A stretch of DNA of 50,208 nt from Nemertoderma westbladi. Taxonomy: Eukaryota > Xenacoelomorpha > Nemertodermatida > Nemertodermatidae. The stretch lies in assembly GCA_032718475.1 (NCBI GenBank), contig JAUCBJ010000198.1, forward strand, positions 1 through 50,208, read 5' to 3'. Below the pieces are notes generated by a model. That model saw only the letters and a list, made by a program, of their open reading frames with translations, made no database searches and was not told the DNA's origin. Below, piece after piece: positions 18,648 to 30,300 of this stretch. The translations under genes and the position numbers were made by a program. The first letter of the stretch is position 1. Each line of letters opens with the position of its first letter.

Positions 18648-21568
18648 CTAGGTCGAGCGAACTCGGACAGTGGAAATGAGATCCTTCCAGGCTTCCCGAT
18701 TCTCCATAGTTGTCGCAATTTCGTTTCTCCCAAGTTCAGTATCCCTTTCAAGTTGATCTATATATGTTATGGCCGGTCGTCCACGACTACGCTTTCCATG
18801 AGTTGGTTGCCAGAGAAGTAGATCTGGTATGACCTCGTCTTTACTTCGCCAGCAGTGCCCACTGAATCTTAATCTGCGTTCACGGAGGGTGGTTGATACA
18901 GGTGGTATTGTACCATAAAGCTCGGCGTTTGTCATGTGTTGTCTCCAGCTGATGTTTAGGGCTGCCCTTAGTAGTCTTGTGTAGCAACCATCTATTCGTT
19001 GTTCAAGTGATTTAGTCAGTGTCCAGGTCTCACCCCCGTATAAAAATAACTTTCCACTGTGGCTCGAAAGAACTTAGTCTTCAGGTGCCTGGAGAGATCT
19101 GATTTCCAGATGGTATCCATTTTTGATAGAGCTACCCAAGCCTTTGCTTTCCTAACTTCTATGTCCTTTTTGCTACTCTCTATCCATGATCCAAGGTACT
19201 GGAAGTCATCAACCTTCCTTAGTTGATCATTACCAATGGTTGTCAAGTTCCCATCAACATTAAAGGTCATGAATTCGGTCTTTGTAGAATTTATATGCAA
19301 TCCAACCTCCTTAGCAGCCCTCTCCACTTTATTTAGTAGAAGCTGTGCATCTGCTAGCGTATTAGAGAGCAGGGCGATGTCATCCGCAAAGTCGGTGTCT
19401 GTGACTGTAGTTGCCGGATATCTACTACTTCTGCGTTCTTGAAGTGTGAATCCCAGATCTTCACCCTTTGTGGCCGTCCTCATTGCGTAATCCAGCACAA
19501 TTACAAATAGTAATGGTGCTAATGTGTCACCTTGCAGTACGCCAGCCAGGATTGAGAAAAACTCAGTTTCACCATCTGGTGAGAGTACCTGCGCTTCTGT
19601 GTCACAATATAACATTCCAATGCCAGCAACAATTACTTCTGGTATTCCATAAGCTCTTAGGATTTCAAGAATTTTACCTCTATGGATGGAGTCGAATGTC
19701 TTCTTGAAGTCCACAAAAGTCATGACTGCGGGGAGATTCTTTGACTTAATTCCTTCAATCAGTCTTCGTAGTGCAAGTATCTGAGCTATTGTTGATCTAC
19801 TTGGTCGAAATCCGTTTTGGCTCTTACGCAGTAGTTTCTCTATGTGAGGCCTAATCCTATATAGAATCATTTTATTGTATATTTTGGCAGCTACCACAAG
19901 CAGACAGATCCCACAATAGTTTGTTGGTGATACCAAGACCATCTTCTATCAACTCCGTCATATCTGCTATATATGAGTTTATCCATATTATAATGAGTTT
20001 ATATTTAGGCGAGTGGGCGTCGCTGCCTACCCCAATCAACCCCCGGACAGTACGAGATCCTCAGCGCCGATGTGTCGTCGCCGCTGTACTTTCGCCAACG
20101 ACGTAGCCGCACAACGACAACGACAACCGGCACAAGTCACTCGACTGTCCGTCCCAAAGGCTTAGATGTACTTCAGGTTTTCCTTGGAGTTAGGTTACTT
20201 TTACGATTGCGACTAGCTACTGTAAACACACCTTAGCAGTAACATTCACCTATAAACTCACAAATACCACACACACAACTTGTCACAAATTACACACATT
20301 CGGGCCATTTGTCCGTTAGTCAATGCCTTCCGGAATGTCACTGTATTATTATGTATCCTTGGATACTAGTAGTGCGCTATTTATTCCCTATGCTATTCAA
20401 TGGGACAAGCGTTGTCAGAGTTTTGCCATGGCACATACTGTTTTCGTTTGGGTTTCTGGGAGATATGCCTCTTAGCTGATTCCTTGTGGGCTGTTATTAT
20501 ATTCTGGTATATTGAATCGGTGGATTGGTCTTCATCCATTGACTGAAGTGCTTCAAAGCGGTTTTGAACTTCTACTGTATAAGCATCCTTTACAGCATTG
20601 TCAGTTCTGAGTTTCTCCCAGTCATAGTTGACTTGCTTGCTTGTCCTGGGTTTGCTGGCTCTCAAACTGAGTCTTATCTCTGCAGTCACAATTCTGTGGT
20701 CCGAACCAATTAGGTTGAACGAGCTGTAGGCCTCGCAGTTGATCATGCTGTTTCTCCACTTTTTGTTTATAAGGATGTAATCCAGTTGTGCTTTGGTTCC
20801 ATTAGGGTATTGAAAGGTCCATAGCTTCCCCTTACTCTTTTCGAATGTGTTGTTTGTTGGTATCAATTCACATTCTTCCATTAGGTCTAAAAGTAAGTAC
20901 CCATTTCTGGTGTTATAGGTGTAACCCTTGATGTCTTCTGGGCCAATTTGCGCATTCAGGTCACCAGCAATGACTTTAACATTGTGTCTCGGTATGTCCT
21001 TTATAAGTCCAGTCAGTTCTTCATAAAACTTGACTGCTTGTTCTGGCTCTGATGCATTGGTTGGACTGTAGCAACATATAACTGTTGCCTTGGGATTCCC
21101 ATCAAATGTTGCGATCATAACCCTGGAATTTATAGATTCGATGTTGTTTAGGGTCTTAAGTGCAAATGCGCTTAGCAGAATTCCTACTCCACCAATTGAT
21201 GCAATGGCCGAGTTTCTTACTGCTGAGCTTGTTACTAACGTCCATCCATTTCCAATGTCATTGTACTTCATGGCAGTGTCTTCATGACAAATCCGATGTT
21301 CTTGGATGCAGATGATGTCGATGTTATAATCCATTGCCAGAGCGACCATGTCACCCTGTTTGGTATGTGCTTTCAGCGTGCGTGCGTTCATTGTAGCAAT
21401 CTTTAGTGTCTTTTTACATTTCAACAGGTTGGTTCTTCTTTCTTCGCTGTCTTCTGTTCCAGTAGCCAATTTATCGACCCCGGCCTGGTGTACCACTGAG
21501 GGACGCGGTCCTTGTTGACCCGGGCGACGACCGAGCCGGTATTTCTCCTGGAGGGTTCTCATACTCAT
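18648..21568 (-). pseudogene. LINE2 endonuclease/reverse transcriptase, broken
   Basis: 21568-20409 starts with a true ATG and encodes a full APE-like endonuclease (ATMNARTL, IQEHRI, GDLNAQIG, QLDYILI, SDHRIV). 19929-19016 encodes RT with QNGFRPSRST, FVDFKKTFDS, a GVLQGDTLAPLLF block and FADDIALLS, so both catalytic Asp blocks remain. 18935-18648 is the C-terminal domain (RRLRFSGHCWR, KRSRGRP), in another frame after a frameshift near 19010. About 150-200 residues between endonuclease and RT are missing and replaced by the block at 19930-20408. The family would copy its RNA by target-primed reverse transcription; this copy cannot make one protein. Confidence 0.88.
19930..20408 (-). repeat. 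479-bp inverted copy of the element-2 3' region inside LINE2
   Basis: It is the reverse complement of 32978-33456, with the same length and only a few percent differences. It ends abruptly inside the first 11 codons of the small ORF of element 2. It has no inverted terminal repeats or obvious target duplication, so a repair-type insertion with deletion of the LINE2 linker is more likely than transposition. Confidence 0.9.
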
Positions 21569-22000
21569 ATCTTTCAGTTGCGGGAGTAAACCGCTTGTGG
21601 TCGCAACTCCTACAAGCGTCTTCGCAGTAGGTCGCCGTTGGTTGATTACCTTCCGCCGACCTTGTCAGCATGGCTAGCCGTTGGTTGATTACCTTCCGCC
21701 TATCCATGGCCTACAGCCCTGCTGCCGACTGTAGGGGTCCTTTTGTTACACCCTGAACCAAGTGTGCCTCCTGGGTTAGGTTACCTAACACTAGTAGAGG
21801 AGCATCCAGTATAGACAGGGCGGGGCGTGTATCATCTCTAATGCAGATGCGTATCAAGCCTTTGCCTTCAATGGTGCCGTAGGCGCTATAGCCCTCAATG
21901 ACTTATTTAGTTGACGGGGCTAAACCAACCCACTCTTGATCAACTAAATAATGAATAGGCTATGCTTATCGGGCCTGCCCTACTGGGCTGACAGCTACAG

Positions 22001-22887
22001 GTAGTACCACATTACTGCCATATAGTGGTAGCAGGATCTGGGGACCTGAACTGACCACACCATCAATCTACACATCTACATTTATCAATTTAGAAATGTA
22101 TAAAACGATGAGGGAAATTTAAATTGGTTCTGATCTTCAATATACCTAGGAAATAACTAATTATAGGAAGCAATATAAGATGTTGCAGTATTGTATATCC
22201 CACTGTTTTAGATTTTTCATGTCTAAATTTAGGACTGTAATAAAATTTTACTAATATGTAGGTACAATAGGCCTACTGTACAGATATTTTTTAAATGCAA
22301 TATGGCTGGCTGTCATTTTGTTAATTTCTGTTCGTTAGTTCTGATATTTTGTAAGCACCTATTGCGATATTAAGTGACACTGAAGAATGAATCACAGACT
22401 GCAATATTCAATAGTCTACCACTAGGGGGCGATAATGTTCTAGAATGTAAATTGCTTGTCATTTTCTTAATTCCTGTCTGTTTGTTTTGAAATTTTGTAG
22501 ACACCTTATACAATATAAAATTATCCTGGAGAATGAATCCTAGACTGTAATATTCAACTGTCTGCCGTTAGGGGGCGATAATGTTTTAGAATGTAAATTG
22601 CTTGTCATTTTGTTAATTCCTGTACGTTCTAGACACTTTCTAGAATATGCGTGGGACAAGGTGGACAAACATCTACAACACTCCCAATAATGAATTAAAA
22701 ATACGAATAATTTTAAGTTTTGTAAAAAAAATTTTTGAAAAAAATTAAAATTAAAAAAAAAAATTTTTTGGCTACATGTTTTTTTTTAATTTTGCAAAAT
22801 TTTTTTTTAAATAATTCATTAACAATATTAATAGTTTCAAAGTGTTAAAAGCTGTATAAAAAGCCGAATAACAACATTGAGCTGCCT
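22001..22887. repeat. Non-coding: 146-bp tandem repeat and A/T homopolymer tract
   Basis: From about 22300 to 22640 there are 2.3 copies of a 146-bp unit, each with TAGGGGGCGATAATGTT (22425 and 22571) and a TTGTCATTTTSTTAATT segment. From 22720 to 22815 runs of A and T alternate and can fold back on each other. No gene is seen. Confidence 0.75.
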
Positions 22888-23826
22888 AACTATATAGTAA
22901 GAATTGCTATGATGTTATTAATATTTTCAATTTTTTTAAATAACAAAATTATTTTGAAAAGAGCTACCCGATTCACCTTCACATAAATCGCTATAACTTT
23001 TTTTTGGAAATAGATATTGAGATCCCGTTTTTTTGTTAAAATCTCTGGAAAATTCTACATCTCATAGGCCTAATAACTCAAAATCGACATCCGGTGACAT
23101 AAGGACCCTTTTCTCGTGGCCACCCACATATCTCGAAACAGGAAATGTCTACAAGGTAGGTCTACATCCTAAATTTGCATAGAGGATAAAACAAGCAGGA
23201 AACGAGCTGTATCAACAAATCAGGCTGATAATATAACAAGTATTATCAAGTCAAGTCAAGTTTGTCAAGTCAAGTGATGTCAATTCAGTATGTCAAGTCG
23301 TATGGCGCCAAGTCAAACTACTATCAAGTCACGTGATGTCAATCAAGGCATTAATTATTAAGTGATGTCGAGTCCAATGATGTCAAGTCAAGTGTCATAA
23401 AACCAAATGATATCAAGTCAAATAATTTCAATTGATAAAAAGTCAAGTGATGTCATTTATCATTATGATAAATGACCATGATGTCTGTCACGGTTTTCTA
23501 ATTATTGAAATTGCTTCCGTCAATTCGTTTTACCCACTGCATCGTACCCATCTTGTGAAATTCCACAATAAGAGGCAGGCAAAGAATCGCAAGAACTCAA
23601 CAAAGATAACAGCCAGATGCCTGTCCTTCTTTTTTGATAATTCTTCAATTATCCTTATAAGTGCCAAAATGGGCTCCATGGTCCCACGACCTTTACGGAA
23701 CCCATTCTGATTTCCACGGAGCAGTCTCTCAATGGGATCCCTGATGCGATTTAATAGAATCCTATTGTATAGCTGTGCAGCAATCGAGATCAATGAGATT
23801 CCCCGAAAAGAACCATAGAGTGTTAG
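22888..23826 (-). repeat. Copy C of the CAAGT-rich segment and the LINE1 3' part
   Basis: It corresponds to 9076-10026. It includes the CAAGT-type degenerate repeats (23240-23460) and the RT fingers remnant of LINE1 (minus frame 23793-23530). It is cut at 23826 by the LTR element, and the LINE continues at 36004 after the GTTAG duplication. Confidence 0.85.
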
Positions 23827-25038
23827 TGTAAAAGCTTTTGCTGAATTGTCCGGTTATTTTTCCTTATTTTTCCCGTAAAATACTCTGTAGTTGGTTTACC
23901 AGGCATAAAAGGGCCGTGTCCTTGCTGTACTGGTGTTTTAGCGGACATAAAAGCTATTTCTTCTGTATTTGTACTTTAGAGGACATAATCCGTAATTCCG
24001 TGACGTAAAAGCTCGATACTCTTGAAAACAGTGTCGCTACCATGACGACGGCTAGCAGCTGATATTGCCACGTCGACGTTTCTTTGTTTCTTTGTTCTCT
24101 CGTTGTTCAGGTTGACCAATCAGAGCGTTTGTTGTCTCTGTGTTGGAGGTGTATACAGAAACTCAGTAGTTCAGTGTTATGTTTTTGCCCAGAGCCTAAG
24201 AACCGGCTTTTGGCACCTCCGTGTTTTCAGTTTTTAGTCTTACACTAGTAGGCTTAATTATAAGGACATATATCCGTTATCTGCATACTGATGTCTGCAT
24301 ACTGCATACTGCATACTGCAGTACTGCATACACTGCATACTGTGTAACACTGTGCATACTTTTATATTGTTATACTGCTATTTACTGTCAGTTCTTCATA
24401 ATATGGTTGATGAATTATTATATTTGGAATAACGACAAATAACCCCGAAAACCCAATATTCTTGATATACCTAAGGTAAGAGAGAAAGGTTACAGATAAA
24501 TGATTGCGACCTATGTTGAGTGGTTTGAAGTGAATCTAATGTTATTTGATAGACCCTACATGATTCGGTCCGTGTTCCTTTTATATGTGACTAAAATCAG
24601 TGAAGATCGGCAGATCAGTGTGCAGTATTGTGCAGCATTGTGTATGAGTGAGACTGATAACGAAGCATTTCCTAAAGAATGCGCCATATATGTGAATTGT
24701 AACTAAGCCATATCGTTGTGAGTAGTTTAAGTCATAACTCTGTTTGTATAGATAGAGCGCCACGTCCTAAAGGAACTGTTAATATTTCCCGAAGGTGAAT
24801 AATATTGTCAGAGATTATATAATACTGTCAGTCGAATAATACATTAGGCTTACATAGCAAAAAAATTAAGCCGTCGAACCCAATCTCCCGGGTATATCCA
24901 GCGGGTGAATGATCGCGCACAGATTGGTTTCGACTAGTGTAGTGAATTAAATACTTGTCATAGACTAAAGGTGATTTATTATCTAGAAGACATCCTAATT
25001 TGGCGGGTTAAACTGCCAAAGGTCTAAAAGCGCGAACA
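23827..25038 (+). repeat. 5' LTR of element 2
   Basis: Identical to 34787-35998 except G24476 (A at 35436) and A24861 (T at 35821). It contains a CCAAT box (24116-24120), a 7-bp CATACTG microsatellite (about 24292-24345) and an AAG-GTAAGAG donor-like site at 24476. No clear TATA box was found. Confidence 0.97.
24116..24120 (+). promoter_or_regulatory. CCAAT box in the 5' LTR
   Basis: GACCAATCAGAGCG is a good CCAAT-box context. An initiator-like TCAGT lies about 45-60 bp downstream. The same sites are at 35076-35080 in the 3' LTR. Promoter activity is inferred. Confidence 0.45.
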
Positions 25039-27331
25039 ATAACGGATATTGCTTCTTTATTGCAGTAAGCAATAAAGTCGAAAGTACCGGTCGACCGGTA
25101 ACCAGTAGGCCTGACTGCCTGATCATCCGGACCGGTACCTACAGCAGTATTTTTCGATTTTGATTATTATATACCAGTAGGCCTTAATAATTAATCAGGG
25201 ACTGCAGCCCTGGTTTTTTATTGAGATTTTTACTTATTTCTGTCAAGTTTTATTTATTTGTAGGCCAGTATTGAACAGAAGGCGTGTAAGCCTGATCATA
25301 TTGTACAGACAAGTTGTAGGCTGAGCTGTTGTCTGATTGCTGTTAAGTCTGAACGGATTGCAGTGTGTGTAGGTCACCTGTCCGATAAAGAACGGTTGGG
25401 AAGTAGGGGTAGCCATTGCTGTAAAGTAAACCCCCAATTAAAGAATAAGTCGTACTACTGGGTTAGAACGCATACTACCTAACTATTTCGGAGTCTGCAT
25501 GTCCTGTAGTTTATTTAGGCTTGAGAGTAGTCTGCCATCGTTTGGTCTGTACTTTGTTTGTGTAGTCTGTACAGGTAGCGTATAAAATTTATTTAGATAA
25601 TTTGTAGGCTGGATAGTTGTCTGGCTGTTATTAGGTCTGAACGGATTGCAGTGTGTGTAGACTGTAGAGCCCTTGTCCGATAAAGAACGGTTGGGAAGTA
25701 GGGGTAGCCATTGCTGTAAAGTAAACCCCCAATTAAAGAATAAGTCGTACTACTGGGTTAGAACGCATACTACCTAATCATTTCGGAGTCTGCATGTCCT
25801 GTAGTTTATTTAAGCTTGATAGTAGTCTGTCAGTATTTAGTCTGCATTTTGTTTGAGTGGTTTGTACGTGTAGCGTAATATTTATTATTCAGAGTTTATG
25901 CGATTATTCGCAACATTCATTCCCCAAGTTTGTTCCTACAATAATTGTGTTTGTTATACATACCGCTATAGTTAAATTAACCCCGGTACTACACGGGCTG
26001 CTTGGCGTAGGTAAAGACTGGTGATTTTGTGCACCGGTTACTCCAGCAGATGCCGTGGTTCTTTTAGCTGTTCAAGTATATTTAACTACTGATTATATGT
26101 TATACAAGTACTTGTACCTAATTTAGGGTTTAGTGTACAGTACTTTCCGAAAGTAATTAGTGTAGGCATTATATTTGTGTTGTAAAGTGGTTGATAGGCA
26201 CGTTCGATTAGCTCTATTAACTTCTAGGTAGGGACACTCCGTGATACATAACGTAGTACCTATAGCGATACGGCTATAGGTCGTCAGGCGGTGGTATTTT
26301 CCTATCTGGACAACGCAGTGTATTTACTACTACGTATTATTTTCAAATACCGCAGTACCCTGTCCGTTGTAATAACCAGAATTCTAACCCTTTGTTAGGC
26401 TGGTTTGTAGACTTCTTGTAAAATTACCCTAAAAATTCGTATTTTGTGTTTTTTGTAAATTTTTATGTTTATTTAGAGATTGTAATCTCACCCGAATTGT
26501 ACGTAATTTGTAGTATTAAGTAACTTAGGTAAATTAGAATTATTTGTTTTAGTGTCCTATAAGTAACACTTCACTGAAAGCGCACCGCTTTGTGTAGTGA
26601 TTACTCCCCAGAAATAATAACATTTATTTCAAACATCGACAAAACCCATTAAAACGGGTATATATATATTATAAATCAACTCAAACGATTTATAAATAGT
26701 AGGCCTACCATATAACAATTAGGTCTCAATATCAGTTGGACTACTGCTTAACTAACGGCAATAAAGTAAGTTAAAGTAACCAAGTAACCCTTGAAATTCA
26801 GAAATTCAGTTATTTAAAATAATTGATATACCGGTATTTACAGTAGGCTTATTATATTTATTTCTATAAATTTTAGGTTGAAATCATACCGGTATTCTGT
26901 AATTAATTCTAGTTTGTAATTATACTTATATATATACACTATAAGTGTAAACTGCATACCGGTATTTACGATAGGTCTATTATCTTTATTTCTATAAATT
27001 TAGGCTGAAATTATACCGGTACTTGTAATTAATTCTAGTCCAGAATTATATATACTACAAACTGTAAGCTGTATACCAGTATTTCCGTTAGGCCTATTAT
27101 ATATTTATATATATTTGTGCTAAAATTATATGCCGGTTTCTGTAAAAAACCTAGTCTGTAATAATACTTATATATACTATAAGCATACCGGTATTCTAAT
27201 ATATTATATATATATCACGCTACACTGAGTAGCAGTATCGGTAATTAATTACTAGGCTAGCAGTTAATGCTGAATTACTAGACTTGCTTAGACTGTAATA
27301 TAGCAGTAGGCATTCAACTGTACAATCAAAC
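25039..27331 (+). other. Long leader of element 2 with stem, palindrome and tandem repeats
   Basis: 2.3 kb separate the 5' LTR from the gag ATG. A 9-bp stem with 5-nt loop lies at 25055-25077 and a perfect 16-bp palindrome (TACCGGTCGACCGGTA) at 25085-25100. A 295-bp unit is tandemly duplicated (landmark TCCGATAAAG at 25381 and 25676). From 26828 to 27200 four diverged 112-128 bp units each begin ATACCGGTATT (26828, 26956, 27073, 27185). I could not identify the tRNA primer site. The leader has no convincing gene. Confidence 0.8.
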
Positions 27332-30300
27332 ATGTCTGACTCACCACAAACATTGTCAGATAGCCTCTTAGAAAGTGCTAGAATGAGTGTTAGACAGGGT
27401 CTTAAAAAGATCTGGGACTCAGCTAAGAGTATAGAGCGTCTGAGATCAAAGTCCAAGTCCCCTCCTACTGTAAGCAAGGCCATCCCTACAGTATTAATAA
27501 CAGAACCGAGGCTGGTCCAACATCGTAGGTCTATCATAGGCACTCGACCTCAAGTCAAGCGAGACCAAGAAGCAGCGGAACAGCAACAACCCGCGAGCCA
27601 GGAACTTGTTTCTCAGCGGTCCGACAGCTCCAGTAGTTCGGATACTGTTGAGCGGACGCCCGAGCGCGGAGCGAAGATGGCGGATAAGGTTTATGATGAG
27701 TGGACAACCTATGAAGAATCAACCGACGCCACTTCTTCTCAAGAAGAAAGCGAAGCGACGGCAGAGAAACAGCATAAGAGGGATGCCATTGACATCTATC
27801 TGTCAGACTATCAACGTTTTTTAGGTGATGACGAGTTGAGGAGAAGGTTAGAGGGACTTAGCCCTAATAGTGAAGGAACCAAGCTTGTGTTGGATGCCAT
27901 CGATGCGGAAATGTTAGCGGCGAACCAAGCTAAATTCGATGAACAACTCCGCATCGCTAGAGAACAAGAAGAACAAGTAAAGAAAAAACGTATAGAAGAT
28001 AGAAAGACAGCGGCAGTGGCAGCAGCAGTGGCAGCGGCAGAAGCCGAAAGAAAAGCGGCACTGGCAATAGCAGAGGCAGCGGCAGAAACCGAAAGAAAAG
28101 CGGCACTGGCAAAAGCAGAGGCAGCGGCAGAAACCGAAAGAAAAGCGGCACTGGCAATAGCAGAGGCAGTGGTAGAAGCAGAACGGAGGGCATCTGAAGA
28201 GGCAACCCAACTAGAGTTGGAAATTCTTCAAGAGAAGCAAGACAACTTCAATAAACAGTTAACAGCGAGCAATATGCAGATGATGAGTCGATCTACTCCC
28301 AAGAGACAGGGGTATACATCATCTGAGGAAGGCGATACCACCGACACTGAAGGCGGAGGAAATCGATCTCGCCTAAGCAGACGTAAAAGAACATTCCACC
28401 GTCAGAAATTGCCTGATTTGCCTCCAGCTGTTAGAAGGCAACTAAATAACACCAAAGTAGGTAGTACAGAACCCACAGACCAAATAATTACAATAGAGAG
28501 ACTCCCTACTATAGTAGATGAGCCTGAAATAATTAGGCCTGTTCCCGAAGCTACCCTTTCGGTCGTAGAGACACCTGTACTCCCTGAACCTACTTCTCAA
28601 TTCCCTTTGCACAGCACTAAGCTACCTGTGCCCAGCAGAACAGTCCATGAGACAGTGCATACCCTGGACTCCGAGCGAAATATTACAGATTTGTCGCCCG
28701 TTGTCCCTCGTCCGCCCGCTACAACGTTGGCGACTCCCGCTTCGGCGGTCGAATGGGTGGACGAGAGACGACGGGGGATGGATCTCCTGCTCGGGCAGAT
28801 GCAGGAGACTGTCCAACAATTCAAGGGCACAGTAAGGGAAAGTAGACTAGAGTTGCAAGAAGTGCAGCAAAATATCGCGCTAGAACGTGATAAATTAGTA
28901 AATTTACAAAAGGGTATACCACCACCCCTTGTAACAATGTGTCAACCTGTTAGGTCTGAAGCATCTCATGCGCAAGGTGTGGAGCCTACCCGCATCTATA
29001 CTGCTAGCGAAGTAGAAACTCCTATAGTGAACCCTATTAAGGGTAATTATAAACCTGTTGATAATGATATTCCCTATAGACCGGATCATAATCCGAGAAA
29101 TTTATATACCGATAACTCGATATTAAATAACACGATGGCCCAAGAAAGTTTTACGCGTCAAATGGCTAGAACCGAAGCCCGGCAAGCGGTAAAGGTGGGA
29201 GAGATCGTCAAGTTCAATGGAGATGAGATGAAATGGTTACCTTTTAATGAATATTACAAAGATAACATACAGAACTTTGTACTATCTAATGGAGAAAAAC
29301 TTAGATACCTCATCGAGTGCTTGGAAGGATCTCCCAAGTTAATGGTGTTAAAATTTATTGGACATCCAGATGGATTAAGACAAGTTTGGGATACACTAAA
29401 CATCAGGTATGGTAATAGGACTAACATAGCTAGGTATTTATATGCGAAATTAATGGCGCCCCGAAAGTTTCTTAGCAGCGGGATTATAGAGTTTTCCGAC
29501 GAGATTCAGGAGATCTGTAGACAACTAGATTGGTTAGGTAAGTCTCATGAATACCAGAATTCTATGGTTGTAGGAGCCCTAGCATCTACTTTGCCCAAGG
29601 GTGGAGTAGGTACACGCTGGGACAAGAAAGTGTTATATATGATGGAACAACAACGACGAGACCCTACCATGGCTGATCTCATGTCATTCTTAGATAGAGA
29701 AGTGAAATTACAGCTCCTAAGGCAGTCCAGAGAGAAGACACTGGAAAACAAGGTAAGTGAGAAACCCGTTTCTAGGAGAAGGGTAACACCAGTGTGTTAT
29801 ACAGACGACGGCGAAAGCCAGACTTCTCAAGGAGAGGATAGCGGGAAAGACACTGAGAGATCTTACTACGACAACAAAACGCCTAAAGACCAGGTAAGTA
29901 AATTCAAGTCTCGACCCAATGACAGAAGGGAACCGGTACAAAAAACCCCTCCTACGTCTCCTAAAAGAATTCAGGTGAGAAAGCCCGAGGAAAGAACAAG
30001 TGTGCACCACATAGCACAGGTTAAAGTAAGTAACATCAAGCCGAAATGTGTGCTGTGCGACGGGCCCCACCGTTTAAATGCGTGTGATAAATTCCTGGGG
30101 AAATCACTAAAGGATAGACGTGAAGTCATGTGGGATAAGCGGTTGTGTTATAATTGCCTCAGACGAGGACACCAACGGCGAACCTGTTACTCCGACGCAA
30201 GGTGTGCAAAGTGCGGCGCAAAACATCATATCTTGTTGCATACGGAATTCGAACGAAACAGCCCGAGTCAGGTAAGTGAGTCCGAACTACATGTCCAATT

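Larger units (their letters stand above)
18628..22000 (-). mobile_element. LINE2: APE-type non-LTR retrotransposon with (GTA)n 3' tail
   Basis: The coding remnant reads minus. On that strand the 3' end is a (GTA)n tract (18650-18628), a microsatellite-like tail of the type known in RTE-like elements. Order is 5' region, endonuclease, a foreign 479-bp block replacing the linker, RT, and C-terminal domain. The 5' end is not sharply defined; 21,700-22,000 is probably untranslated leader. Confidence 0.8.
18521..23127. mobile_element. Possible composite transposon bounded by 32-bp inverted repeats, containing LINE2
   Basis: The left end 18521-18552 and right end 23096-23127 are inverted repeats with 29 or 30 of 32 matches around the core GGCCACGAGAAAAGGG. 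ATAT lies just outside both. Similar ends occur alone at 9295-9327, 40369 and 44523. No transposase is seen between them; LINE2 may have landed inside a non-autonomous element. Boundaries are certain, the transposon interpretation is not. Confidence 0.5.

Noticed and set aside
24221-24706. Short ORFs in the LTRs (73 and 68 codons)
   Set aside because: Identical in both LTRs because the LTRs are identical; composition follows the CATACTG microsatellite and no domain is visible.
27914-28210. Minus-strand Cys/Phe/Leu-rich ORFs
   Set aside because: Antisense of the Ala-rich coiled-coil repeats of the element-2 polyprotein.
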